Part shown: positions 53,425-61,140 of the stretch, piece after piece
Position numbering within the stretch: the first letter of the stretch is position 1
How the letters are laid out: each line of letters starts with the position of its first letter
From: Christiangramia gaetbulicola
Lineage (GTDB): Bacteria > Bacteroidota > Bacteroidia > Flavobacteriales > Flavobacteriaceae
Direction: 5' to 3'
Assembly: GCF_003054225.1 (NCBI RefSeq)
Contig: NZ_QBKQ01000002.1
Span: 558,001-622,000, forward strand
Length of the DNA stretch: 64,000 bases
Translations under genes and position numbers: made by a program
Notes under the pieces: generated by a model
What the model was told of the DNA's origin: nothing
What the model saw: the letters and a program-made list of their open reading frames with translations, nothing else
The model's database searches: none

Positions 53425-53841
53425 ATGAAAACAATTGCCGTACTAGTAGCCATGTTAATAGGAGCCTTGATGCAGGCCCAGACAGAAAATACCGGAACCA
53501 TCAACGCCACCGTCTCTAATGTCATAGGAACTGAAGGAAATGTAAAATTCGGACTCTATTCTGAAGATACCTTTATGAAAACAGCACCAGAATATTCGGT
53601 AAAGGCTGAGATCAAGGACGGGAAGGCCATCGCGAATTTCGAAAATGTACCAGAAGGCACTTACGCTCTTTTAGTTATGCACGATAAGAATGATAACGGT
53701 AAAATGGATTTCGATGCCAACGGTATGCCTGTAGAAAATTATGGTTCCAGTGGAACCGGTATGAGCTATGGTCCTCCAAGTTGGGACCATTCCAAATTCG
53801 AATTCAATGGTGAACAAAAAGAACTGGAAATTAGATTTTAA
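53425..53841 (+). CDS. DUF2141 domain-containing exported protein, copy 2
   Basis: 138 residues. Signal peptide ending near MQAQ, then a DUF2141 domain (TINATVSNVIGTEGNVKFGLYSE, VPEGTYALLVMHDKNDNGKMDFDANGMPVENYGSSG). Paralogue of the gene at 37797 and of the same length. It stands alone between the MoxR operon and oxyR, with its own operator-type promoter and terminator. Function unknown. Confidence 0.88.
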   Translation: MKTIAVLVAMLIGALMQAQTENTGTINATVSNVIGTEGNVKFGLYSEDTFMKTAPEYSVKAEIKDGKAIANFENVPEGTYALLVMHDKNDNGKMDFDANGMPVENYGSSGTGMSYGPPSWDHSKFEFNGEQKELEIRF

Positions 53842-53888
53842 TAAAACTACCTATCAAAAGATCATTCATCATTCATTTCATCAATAGT

Positions 53889-53915
53889 AAACCCTTCTTC
53901 ATCAGGAAGGGTTTT
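53889..53915 (+). terminator. Terminator after DUF2141 copy 2
   Basis: Stem AAACCCTTC / GAAGGGTTT (53889-53897 and 53906-53914) followed by TTTTG. Confidence 0.82.
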
Positions 53916-53939
53916 GCAATAGATAAATCAAAGTTAAAT

Positions 53940-53971
53940 CTTATTTAAAATAAGAAAAACTTATACCTTTG
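53940..53971 (+). promoter_or_regulatory. oxyR promoter with overlapping inverted repeat
   Basis: Perfect -7 box TACCTTTG at 53964-53971, 20 bp before the ATG. A perfect inverted repeat CTTATTT-A-AAATAAG (53940-53954) covers the place of the -33 element. LysR regulators often bind such repeats at their own promoter. Confidence 0.6.
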
Positions 53972-53990
53972 TAATAGCAAAATTGTTAAG

Positions 53991-54950
53991 ATGACTATTA
54001 CCCAACTCCATTATGTACTTGCGGTCGCAGAACACAAGAATTTCACTAAGGCCGCGCAAAAGGTATTTGTTACCCAGCCTACTTTAAGTATGCAGATCCA
54101 GAAACTGGAGGAGGAACTCGAAGTAACTATTTTTGACCGGACCAAAAAGCCGATCCAGCTTACTGAAGTTGGTGAAAAAATAGTTCAGCAGGCGCGTAAT
54201 ATCGTGAATGAAAGTGACCGCATCCAGGATATCGTAGACCAGCAAAAAGGATTTATAGGAGGTATTTTCAGGCTTGGAGTGATCCCAACGATCATGCCTA
54301 CCTTATTGCCCATGTTCATTGGTAGCTTTATTAAAAAATACCCCAAGGTTAAGCTTAAGATCGAGGAGCTTCACACCGAAGCTATCCTGGAAAAACTCAA
54401 GGAAGGACACCTGGATGCGGCAATTGCAGCTACTCCGCTGGAGGTTGAAGGAATCAAGGAAAATGTGCTTTATTACGAACCATTTGTTCCTTATATCCCA
54501 GGCGACCAGCAAAAGATAGATTCTGAAAAGATAAATGTTGAAGATCTCGACATTAATAAGATCCTTCTTCTTGAAGACGGACATTGTTTCAAAGACGGTA
54601 TCATTAACCTATGCAAGGCTTCCAGGGATTATGGTGATGACCAGCTGCAACTGGAGAGTGGAAGTTTCGAAACGCTTATCAAACTGGCGAACGAAGGGTT
54701 GGGAATGACTCTTCTACCCTATTTGCATACTCTGGATCTAAAAGATTCAGAAAAGAAAAACCTGAAGATGTTCCATGATCCGGTTCCTGCACGCGAAGTA
54801 AGTCTTATTTACAACCGCAGTGAATTGAAAATGCAGATCATTGAAGCCATCAGGAGTACAATCGCCGGAGTGGTTAAAGGAGCGATCACCTTCCAGAATG
54901 TAAAAATTATTAGTCCCCTCAATAAAAAGAAGGAATACGATACAAATTAA
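53991..54950 (+). CDS. oxyR: LysR family hydrogen-peroxide-type regulator OxyR
   Basis: 319 residues. N-terminal winged helix (MTITQLHYVLAVAEHKNFTKAA, TQPTLSMQIQKLEEELEV) and a C-terminal sensor domain. The redox pair is Cys199 and Cys208 within LLLEDGHCFKDGIINLC; both the motif and the numbering equal those of the Escherichia coli protein. It should switch on peroxide defence by forming a disulfide. Its targets are probably elsewhere; no katG or ahpC gene is in the window. Confidence 0.93.
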   Translation: MTITQLHYVLAVAEHKNFTKAAQKVFVTQPTLSMQIQKLEEELEVTIFDRTKKPIQLTEVGEKIVQQARNIVNESDRIQDIVDQQKGFIGGIFRLGVIPTIMPTLLPMFIGSFIKKYPKVKLKIEELHTEAILEKLKEGHLDAAIAATPLEVEGIKENVLYYEPFVPYIPGDQQKIDSEKINVEDLDINKILLLEDGHCFKDGIINLCKASRDYGDDQLQLESGSFETLIKLANEGLGMTLLPYLHTLDLKDSEKKNLKMFHDPVPAREVSLIYNRSELKMQIIEAIRSTIAGVVKGAITFQNVKIISPLNKKKEYDTN

Positions 54951-54951
54951 A

Positions 54952-54974
54952 AAAAGCGGCTAATAGCCGCTTTT
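54952..54974. terminator. Terminator after oxyR
   Basis: AAAAGCGGCT / AGCCGCTTTT with a 3-nt loop; also well placed for the convergent small gene ending at 54980. Confidence 0.9.
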
Positions 54975-54979
54975 ACTTT

Positions 54980-55177
54980 TTATGTATTTAAATAAATTAA
55001 ACATTGATTTAATTCTGGATTCTGTTTGGTTAATGCCACTATCCAAAGTCTTAATTCCTCTATTTCGTGAGGCAGCAAACGTTGAAGTGCTTTCTTAACC
55101 TCCTTACAGAACAAACTAGCATCAAAACTTACTTTATCAAGTACTGTTTTGGTGTATTCAAACATTGCTCTCGCCAT
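54980..55177 (-). CDS. Small conserved-type hypothetical protein
   Basis: 65 residues (MARAMFEYTKTVLDKVSFDA to the end), helical, soluble, with two cysteines and a well-formed amphipathic pattern (LFCKEVKKALQRLLPHEIEELRLWIV). Not recognised by name; similar short proteins seem to be common in Flavobacteriia, but that is recollection. It is convergent with oxyR and shares its terminator. Confidence 0.7.
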   Translation of the reverse strand: MARAMFEYTKTVLDKVSFDASLFCKEVKKALQRLLPHEIEELRLWIVALTKQNPELNQCLIYLNT

Positions 55178-55310
55178 AATTTGAATTTGATTTAGGTTAA
55201 AGTTAGATTGATAAAAAAAGGTAGAATTGTATTATAGGCATTATTTTTTGGTCAGCTAAATATAATAAAACCTATTATATTTTAACAATTGTTTTAGAAG
55301 TTTAACAATA

Positions 55311-56111
55311 TTAGAATCTGTTATCTCCACTTATTACATCGCCTATACCTCCTAAAATACTACCTTCTCCTTTATCCTTTCCACCACCCTGTGGCGCGGC
55401 CTGGTGAATTCTGCTGGCAAGTCTGCTAAACGGTAAAGATTGTATATAAACTGTTCCTGGACCGGTTAAGGTTGCAAAAAATAATCCTTCACCGCCAAAT
55501 AGCGTATTTCGTATCCCTCCAATAAATTCTATATCATAATCCACAGTTTGATCAAACCCAATGATACATCCTGTATCTACTTTCAGCTTTTCACCGGGTT
55601 GTAATTCTTTCCTGGCCATGGTACCGCCAGCGTGAACAAAAGCCATCCCGTCGCCTTCTATTTTTTGCATGATAAAGCCTTCACCTCCAAAGAAACCTCT
55701 TCCAAGTTTTTTACTGAATTCGATACCGATAGAGACTCCCTTTGCGGCGCATAAAAACGCATCTTTCTGGCAGATGAATTTACCATTGAACCTGGTAAGA
55801 TCTATAGGGATCACCTTTCCCGGATAGGGAGAAGCGAAACTTATCTTTTTCTTTCCCTGTACTTCATTAGAAAATATGGTCATGAACAGGCTTTCACCAG
55901 TTAGAAGTCGCTTACCGGCTCCCAGGACTTTTCCCAGAAAACCTTCATTTTGTTTAGATCCGTCTCCAAATATGGTATCCATTTTAATACCATTATCCAT
56001 CATCATAAAGTTCCCTGCTTCAGCAATAACAGCCTCCTGAGGATCCAACTCTAGTTCTACATATTGCATTTCCTCACCAAAGATCTGGTAATCTATTTCG
56101 TGTGCATTCAT
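55311..56111 (-). CDS. AIM24 / TIGR00266 family protein
   Basis: 266 residues, beta-rich. Glycine patterns such as AEAGNFMMMDNGIKMDT, LLTGESLFMTIFSNE, ISFASPYPGKVIPIDL, GGEGFIMQKIEGDG and FGGEGLFFATLTGPG are typical of the family. Cytoplasmic or membrane-associated, function unknown. The last 30 residues form a Gly/Lys-rich tail (HQAAPQGGGKDKGEGSILGG). Confidence 0.9.
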   Translation of the reverse strand: MNAHEIDYQIFGEEMQYVELELDPQEAVIAEAGNFMMMDNGIKMDTIFGDGSKQNEGFLGKVLGAGKRLLTGESLFMTIFSNEVQGKKKISFASPYPGKVIPIDLTRFNGKFICQKDAFLCAAKGVSIGIEFSKKLGRGFFGGEGFIMQKIEGDGMAFVHAGGTMARKELQPGEKLKVDTGCIIGFDQTVDYDIEFIGGIRNTLFGGEGLFFATLTGPGTVYIQSLPFSRLASRIHQAAPQGGGKDKGEGSILGGIGDVISGDNRF

Positions 56112-56183
56112 TTATATAAGTTTTGGCTTAAAGTGGTTAGTTTTAAGCATGGTTAATCTTTATCTAATTTAAAAACTTTAAGC

Positions 56184-56648
56184 TTAACGCTCCGTGTTTT
56201 TTGCTTTTACCGTCCATTCAAATTCGAAAACTGAAACTTCATCGCCATCTTTATTTAGACCAACAGATTTCATCCAGAAGGTTTGACCTTCGCCAGTTTT
56301 CAAGGTTCGCTCTAGAGCTTCATTTACTTTATTCCCATCATAGCAAGTGAATTTGATCTTCCCGGTAGCCTTTTTCGTAAAAACCGATTTGTTCTGGGCA
56401 ACCAGCATAGAGACCTTTTTATCTGACTGCTGAATTTTATTCATAACCAGTGCGCCGGTACTAAGCTCGGCTGCCATGGCCTGTACAGCAAAATACATAG
56501 AGTTGAAAGGATTCTGGTTTATCCAGCGATGTTTAACGCTTACAATACATTCTGTCTGGTCTATATGTTTCACCCTCACCCCACATAACCAGGCACTTGG
56601 TAATTTCAACATTAAAAAGGAATTCAGTTTTGAGGGAGATAGCTTCAT
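56184..56648 (-). CDS. DUF4442 / hotdog-fold thioesterase-like protein
   Basis: 154 residues. Starts MKLSPSKLNSFLMLKLPSAWLCGVRV, then the NPFNSMYFAVQAMAAELSTGAL helix of a hotdog fold and beta strands ending in FEFEWTVKAK. The family resembles acyl-CoA thioesterases; the substrate is unknown. Separate transcription unit from the AIM24 gene (72 bp gap). Confidence 0.85.
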   Translation of the reverse strand: MKLSPSKLNSFLMLKLPSAWLCGVRVKHIDQTECIVSVKHRWINQNPFNSMYFAVQAMAAELSTGALVMNKIQQSDKKVSMLVAQNKSVFTKKATGKIKFTCYDGNKVNEALERTLKTGEGQTFWMKSVGLNKDGDEVSVFEFEWTVKAKNTER

Positions 56649-56739
56649 TTATAAGGTTTTTGGTTGAATTTTCCATAAAAGTAGGAAATATGTTCCAGTA
56701 TCCAATTCTTAATGTTATGTTAAATTTCAGTACTATGTG

Positions 56740-56771
56740 TTGCATAATACCTTCTTTTAAATATATATTTG
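56740..56771 (+). promoter_or_regulatory. Predicted promoter of the small ORF/DUF4870/PadR/PspC operon
   Basis: TTG at 56740-56742, 21 bp spacing, TATATTTG at 56764-56771: both elements match the Bacteroidota consensus. The predicted transcript starts near 56777, 39 bp before the 42-codon ORF at 56816. Confidence 0.7.
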
Positions 56772-56815
56772 TATAAGATTCTAATAGGTTATAAACTTAT
56801 CAATCAAAAAACATC

Positions 56816-56944
56816 ATGAAAAAATCATCTCACACTCAGACAATTGACTTATCGAAAGGAAGTAATTCATCGATAACTAGAACACAGATCTATCTAGCTG
56901 TAACATTTATTTACATCTATTTTATCACAGCTATTTTCTTTTAA
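56816..56944 (+). CDS. Small membrane peptide, 42 residues
   Basis: MKKSSHTQTIDLSKGSNSSI then TRTQIYLAVTFIYIYFITAI and FF. A polar N-terminal half and one C-terminal membrane helix. Lies 38 bp downstream of a good predicted transcription start and 25 bp before the DUF4870 gene, so it would be the first gene of that operon. The start has an AT-rich leader like its neighbours. No known family; it could be a membrane peptide regulating the operon. Confidence 0.65.
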   Translation: MKKSSHTQTIDLSKGSNSSITRTQIYLAVTFIYIYFITAIFF

Positions 56945-56969
56945 CATCAATCAAATTAAAAAACAAAGA

Positions 56970-57509
56970 ATGACCACCGAAACCATCAACAATAATAAAA
57001 CGCTTACAACCGTATTACATCTATCGGTTTTTACGAAATACTTCATACCACTAGGGAATTTTATTTTTCCAATGTTGTTATGGCTGGCACGTAAACAGGA
57101 TCCTTTTGTAGATCATCACGGGAGAAATGCCCTGAACTTTCAGATTAGCATGTTCCTCTACACTATTTTCCTGGTTGCCGTAGGATTTGCCACTTTCGTT
57201 TACTTCGGACTAAGATTTACGGCAAACGAGCCTTTATTTTTCGTGCAGGACTCCTTTGTAATCGAGAATGTTAGCGACGCCATGCCCTTTTTCATCACGT
57301 TGGGCATACTAGGAATCATATTACTAGGTCTTTTTATCCTTGAACTATTCGCCGTCATCAACGCGAGTATCAAGGCAAATGAGGGACAGTTATATAATTA
57401 CCCGCTAACCATCAATTTTTTAGGTTCGGAAAAACCGGACGACACTAATCATCAATTTAATCAATCAAGAAATGAACAGTTTAACGACACCCAAAAACAA
57501 ACACTATGA
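56970..57509 (+). CDS. DUF4870 domain-containing membrane protein
   Basis: 179 residues. Three membrane segments (YFIPLGNFIFPMLLWLARKQDPFVDHHGRNALNFQISM... region; LYTIFLVAVGFATFVYFGL; FFITLGILGIILLGLFIL) with the DUF4870 signature HGRNALNFQ, then a polar tail. Often encoded with PspC and PadR genes. Overlaps padR by 4 bp (ATGA). Function unknown. Confidence 0.9.
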   Translation: MTTETINNNKTLTTVLHLSVFTKYFIPLGNFIFPMLLWLARKQDPFVDHHGRNALNFQISMFLYTIFLVAVGFATFVYFGLRFTANEPLFFVQDSFVIENVSDAMPFFITLGILGIILLGLFILELFAVINASIKANEGQLYNYPLTINFLGSEKPDDTNHQFNQSRNEQFNDTQKQTL

Positions 57510-57850
57510 AGATTGAAAATACAAAAGCCCAGATGCGTAAGGGTGTACTGGAATACTGTATTCTCTCGGTTCTCCGGGATGAAGACGCCTACGTGGCAGA
57601 GATTCTGGATACATTAAAAGACGCAAAACTATTGGTTGTGGAGGGTACAATCTACCCTTTACTTACCAGGCTTAAAAATGCGGGATTACTCAATTATCGT
57701 TGGGAAGAATCCACCAGTGGGCCGCCTAGAAAATATTACGGGCTCACCGAAACAGGAAAAATATTTCTCAGGGAACTTACCGGTACCTGGGAAGAATTGC
57801 AATCTGCAGTTAACATCGTAACCACTCAAAAAAAGAAGAACCATGAATAA
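57506..57850 (+). CDS. PadR family transcriptional regulator
   Basis: 114 residues, winged helix typical of the family: LEYCILSVLRDEDAYVAEILDTLKDAKLLVVEGTIYPLLTRLKNAGLLNYRWEESTSGPPRKYYGLTETGK. PadR proteins mostly repress neighbouring genes and respond to phenolic or envelope-stress signals. Overlaps the PspC gene by 8 bp, so it probably controls this operon itself. Confidence 0.93.
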   Translation: MKIENTKAQMRKGVLEYCILSVLRDEDAYVAEILDTLKDAKLLVVEGTIYPLLTRLKNAGLLNYRWEESTSGPPRKYYGLTETGKIFLRELTGTWEELQSAVNIVTTQKKKNHE

Positions 57851-59606
57851 GACAGTAAATATAAATCTTGCCGGCACATTCTTTCATATAGATGAAGATG
57901 CCTATGCCAGACTACAAAGGTATCTGGAAGCCATAAGGCATTCTTTTTCGAATACGCAGGGTCGTGATGAGATCATCTCAGACATCGAGGCTCGTATTGC
58001 TGAATTATTTAATGAGAAGATCAAGAATGACCGTCAGGTGATCAGCATCAAAGAAGTAGAAGAAGTCATCACTATCATGGGGCAACCCGAAGATTATATG
58101 GTAGACGAAGAGATCTTCGAAGACGAACCTAAGAGGACGAAAACTACAAAAACTGTAGGAAAGCAATTATACAGAGATACCGAGAATGGCCATGTGGGAG
58201 GCGTATCTTCAGGACTGGGACATTACCTTGGCATTGAAGCTATCTGGGTAAGATTATTATGGATCTTACTAACCATATTCTCCAGTGGAGCATTCATCCT
58301 TATCTATATCGCTTTCTGGATCTTTGTTCCTGAAGCAAAAACCACTGCCGATAAACTGGCCATGCGCGGAGAGGAGGTAACCGTCAGCAATATCGAGAAA
58401 AAGATACGTGAGGGTTTTCACGAGGTTTCAGATAGTATAAAAAATGTAGACTATGAGAAATATGGTAAGAAGGCATCTGCCGGAGCCAGCTCTGCGGCTA
58501 CAACTCTTGGTGACATTATCAAGTTCTGTCTGAAACTGATCGTAAAATTCGTTGGAATACTGTTATTATTGATAGCTGGTTCTACCTTAATAGGATTATT
58601 CGTAGGTCTATTTGCAGTAGGAACTTTTGGAATTATAGAAGCTCCATGGACAGATTATATAGACGTGGTAAACAGTGGTGCACCAATTTGGTTAATATCA
58701 CTACTGGCCTTCTTCGCTGTAGGAATTCCATTCTTCTTCCTGTTCGTTTTAGGATTGAAGATCCTGGTGAAGAACCTGAAATCCCTTGGTAGGATTGCTT
58801 TACTTACACTATTAGGAGTATGGCTTATCTCGATCATTGGATTAACAGTAATAGGAATTAGCCAGGCTACGAACCGTGCCTTCGACGGTGAAGTCGCCAG
58901 TACAGAAAAACTGGCGATCACCCCTCAGGATACGCTGTTCCTTAAAATGCGAAATGATGATAAATATACAGGTAAGACCTGGAGAAGCTCAGATTTTAGA
59001 TTAGCCTATGATAATAACAAAAAGATCATTGTTGGTAACGACATCAGGCTTATCGTAAAATCTACTAAAGATTCTCTTGGTAAGATCGAGATCATAAAAA
59101 TGGCTGAAGGCAAGAATTATGAGGATGCTAAAGAAAGAGCAGATAAAATAAACTATTCTACCAGTCTAATGGGAAATCAATTGCTATTGAATAGTTTTTA
59201 TACCTCAGATTCGGGATATGGCTATCGTGACCAGGAGGTTCAGGTAACCCTATACCTGCCGGAAGGAATGACCTTATATGCAGATGATAACGTTTCATCT
59301 TTTCACAGAAACTATGAATCATACGGGGATATTCTGAATAGTGGCGAAGAAGGACATTTTCTAAAAATAATGGAAGATGAAACTCTTTGCGAAGACTGCC
59401 CTGTAGAGACCTGGGACGATGATAATGAAGATTGGGGTGATGAAGACAGGGACTGGGACTCAACTGATGAATTTAACGCCAGGATCAATGTTAACGGAGA
59501 AGAAATGGATATTCGCGTTAATGATGAAGGTGTAGAAGTGAACGACAAAAAGGTTAATCGTGTAAAAATAGACAGCAATGGAATTGAGATAAATACACCA
59601 TCATGA
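57843..59606 (+). CDS. PspC domain-containing membrane protein
   Basis: 587 residues. N-terminal soluble part (1-95: DEDAYARLQRYLEAIRHSF, RDEIISDIEARIAELF) typical of this group, a PspC domain at about 105-165 (LYRDTENGHVGGVSSGLGHYLGIEAIWVRLLWILLTIFSSG), four more membrane segments to about 350 and an outside beta-rich domain that ends in an Asp/Trp-rich stretch (near 515-540) and short repeats (INVNGEEMDIRVNDEGVEVN). Links to phage-shock-type membrane stress are from family knowledge. Confidence 0.92.
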   Translation: MNKTVNINLAGTFFHIDEDAYARLQRYLEAIRHSFSNTQGRDEIISDIEARIAELFNEKIKNDRQVISIKEVEEVITIMGQPEDYMVDEEIFEDEPKRTKTTKTVGKQLYRDTENGHVGGVSSGLGHYLGIEAIWVRLLWILLTIFSSGAFILIYIAFWIFVPEAKTTADKLAMRGEEVTVSNIEKKIREGFHEVSDSIKNVDYEKYGKKASAGASSAATTLGDIIKFCLKLIVKFVGILLLLIAGSTLIGLFVGLFAVGTFGIIEAPWTDYIDVVNSGAPIWLISLLAFFAVGIPFFFLFVLGLKILVKNLKSLGRIALLTLLGVWLISIIGLTVIGISQATNRAFDGEVASTEKLAITPQDTLFLKMRNDDKYTGKTWRSSDFRLAYDNNKKIIVGNDIRLIVKSTKDSLGKIEIIKMAEGKNYEDAKERADKINYSTSLMGNQLLLNSFYTSDSGYGYRDQEVQVTLYLPEGMTLYADDNVSSFHRNYESYGDILNSGEEGHFLKIMEDETLCEDCPVETWDDDNEDWGDEDRDWDSTDEFNARINVNGEEMDIRVNDEGVEVNDKKVNRVKIDSNGIEINTPS

Positions 59607-59758
59607 GTTCTTTAATCAACCTTGTACTAAGTTTTATCATGGGTCTTCTATTTGGACACCAGTTAGAAGAACCCAAAACCGCTCATCACGAGTACCAAAA
59701 AGATACTATTGAAGTATTTAAAAGTCTCGAAGCCCGGCAACAAGTGCTGGAATCCTAA
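59603..59758 (+). CDS. Small membrane peptide, 51 residues
   Basis: Starts MSSLINLVLSFIMGLLFG, one membrane helix with glycines, followed by a charged tail HQLEEPKTAHHEYQ and an amphipathic helix ending in LES. The start overlaps the PspC stop by 4 bp (ATGA), so it is translationally coupled. Followed by a terminator. No family recognised. Confidence 0.7.
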   Translation: MSSLINLVLSFIMGLLFGHQLEEPKTAHHEYQKDTIEVFKSLEARQQVLES

Positions 59759-59770
59759 TCAATCAAGAAC

Positions 59771-59795
59771 AAAAGCCTCTAATCTGAGGCTTTTG
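59771..59795 (+). terminator. Terminator after the PspC operon
   Basis: AAAAGCCTC / GAGGCTTTT (59771-59779 and 59786-59794), 6-nt loop, then TTGTT. The promoter of the next gene begins at once. Confidence 0.88.
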
Positions 59796-59796
59796 T

Positions 59797-59804
59797 TATA
59801 TTTG
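59797..59804 (+). promoter_or_regulatory. Predicted -7 box of the GIN-domain lipoprotein gene
   Basis: TATATTTG, full match, 21 bp before the ATG at 59826. Its -33 element would lie within the terminator stem of the upstream operon. Confidence 0.55.
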
Positions 59805-59825
59805 AGGTAAATCTAAATCTTATAC

Positions 59826-60668
59826 ATGCTAAAGAAACTTCCCCTTCTACTACTTATTATTTTCATTTCCTGTAAAGCCCAGGAAAAAGTCAAAGGCAGC
59901 AGGAATGTAAAAACCGAACAATATGATCTATCCTCTTTTCATTCAATACAGGCTAAAGGCGATTTCAAGATAGGGATATTAAAAGGAAACAGGTCGATGA
60001 TAGAAATCGAAGCAGATGATAACCTGCATGATCTTATTCAATCTGAAGTAAGGGACGGTATTTTGTACATCAAACCTTTTAAGGAATTCAGCAGAACCAA
60101 AAAGCAGGAATTAAGGATCACCTTTTCAGATACATTGAAAGATATACTTATTACCGATGATGTTGAACTTGAATCTCTTCAGGATATTTATGTTGGTGAT
60201 TTTAAGCTGGAAACAAGGAATGATGCTCAGGCTTTTTTAACCATTAAAGCTAAAGACCTTAGGCTTATCCAGAACGATGATGCAAAATCTGAACTCAATA
60301 TCACTGCCACCACGGTAGATTTTCAACTGAATCAATCTTCAGATCTTAAAGCCCTGGTAAACGCACCAGATTTTAATGTGGATATATATGAAAAAGCAAC
60401 GGCCAGAATCGAGGGAGATATTCAGCGATTTAAAATAAGAGCAGATCAATCTGCCAATTTCGATGGAGAGAACCTCACCAGCGTTACTGCTGAACTTCTC
60501 ACCCAGAGAAATGCTGAGATCAAGATCAATGTTACAGATACCCTAAATGTGAGAGCTACCGGTAAAAGTGAGATCGAGGTCTTTAATGAGCCACAGATAA
60601 ATCTTATCGAATTTAAAGATGAAGCTGTGATCTCTAAAAAGGAATTTAGCAAAGGTCTTTTTCAATAA
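59826..60668 (+). CDS. DUF2807 (head GIN domain) lipoprotein
   Basis: 280 residues. Lipobox IFISC, Cys16. The rest is a right-handed beta-helix-like GIN domain: SSFHSIQAKGDFKIGILKGNRSMIEIEADDNL, LRITFSDTLKDILITDDVELESL, ATTVDFQLNQSSDLKALVNAP, NINVTDTLNVRATGKSEIEVF. In Bacteroidota these are envelope proteins of unknown role; presence next to a PspC operon is common. Confidence 0.88.
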   Translation: MLKKLPLLLLIIFISCKAQEKVKGSRNVKTEQYDLSSFHSIQAKGDFKIGILKGNRSMIEIEADDNLHDLIQSEVRDGILYIKPFKEFSRTKKQELRITFSDTLKDILITDDVELESLQDIYVGDFKLETRNDAQAFLTIKAKDLRLIQNDDAKSELNITATTVDFQLNQSSDLKALVNAPDFNVDIYEKATARIEGDIQRFKIRADQSANFDGENLTSVTAELLTQRNAEIKINVTDTLNVRATGKSEIEVFNEPQINLIEFKDEAVISKKEFSKGLFQ

Positions 60669-60670
60669 AT

Positions 60671-60678
60671 TATCTTTG
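60671..60678 (+). promoter_or_regulatory. Predicted -7 box of the small charged lipoprotein gene
   Basis: TATCTTTG, full match to TAnnTTTG, just after the stop codon of the GIN-domain gene; gives a leader of about 73 bases before the ATG at 60756. Confidence 0.5.
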
Positions 60679-60755
60679 CCAAAGTTTTCAAAAATAAAAT
60701 TTTTATAACTCGTTTATAGTATAATTTTACTCGGTTTTTAAAACTATAAATAGAT

Positions 60756-61058
60756 ATGAAACATTTAATTAAAAGTAGCCTTATCCTTCTTGCAATCAGC
60801 CTTTTATTAGTATCCTGTAGAAATACAGATGAAGATACTAAGGAAAAGACCGAAGTGGAGCAAATGATGGAGGATCCAAATAACGAGGTGAAGGTTAAAG
60901 ATGGAGGTGACAAGATCAAAATTGAAACTCCAGAAGGAACCGAAGTTAAGATCAAGAAAGATGATGGGGAATACAAGGAAAAGATAGACAGAGCTGATGG
61001 TAGCGAATCTAAAGTAAAAGTAGACAACGGTGAAGTTAAGGTAAAGACCGATAACTAA
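60756..61058 (+). CDS. Small highly charged lipoprotein
   Basis: 100 residues. Lipobox LLVSC, Cys21. The mature part is made of short alternating Lys/Val and Asp/Glu/Gly stretches (NEVKVKDGGDKIKIETPEG, TEVKIKKDDGEYKEKI, ESKVKVDNGEVKVKTDN), a pattern of repeated two-strand beta units with Gly/Asp turns. No known family. It may be an envelope surface or stress protein. A bidirectional terminator follows. Confidence 0.75.
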   Translation: MKHLIKSSLILLAISLLLVSCRNTDEDTKEKTEVEQMMEDPNNEVKVKDGGDKIKIETPEGTEVKIKKDDGEYKEKIDRADGSESKVKVDNGEVKVKTDN

Positions 61059-61091
61059 TTCCGAAGACTCTACGCTTAATTTCAAAGCATA

Positions 61092-61119
61092 AAAAAGTCC
61101 CGCAAATGCGGGACTTTTT
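61092..61119. terminator. Bidirectional terminator between the charged lipoprotein and trxB
   Basis: Perfect 13-bp stem AAAAAGTCCCGCA / TGCGGGACTTTTT with a 2-base centre (61092-61119). Serves both converging genes. Confidence 0.92.
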
Positions 61120-61140
61120 CATTTTATATACCTACCAGAA

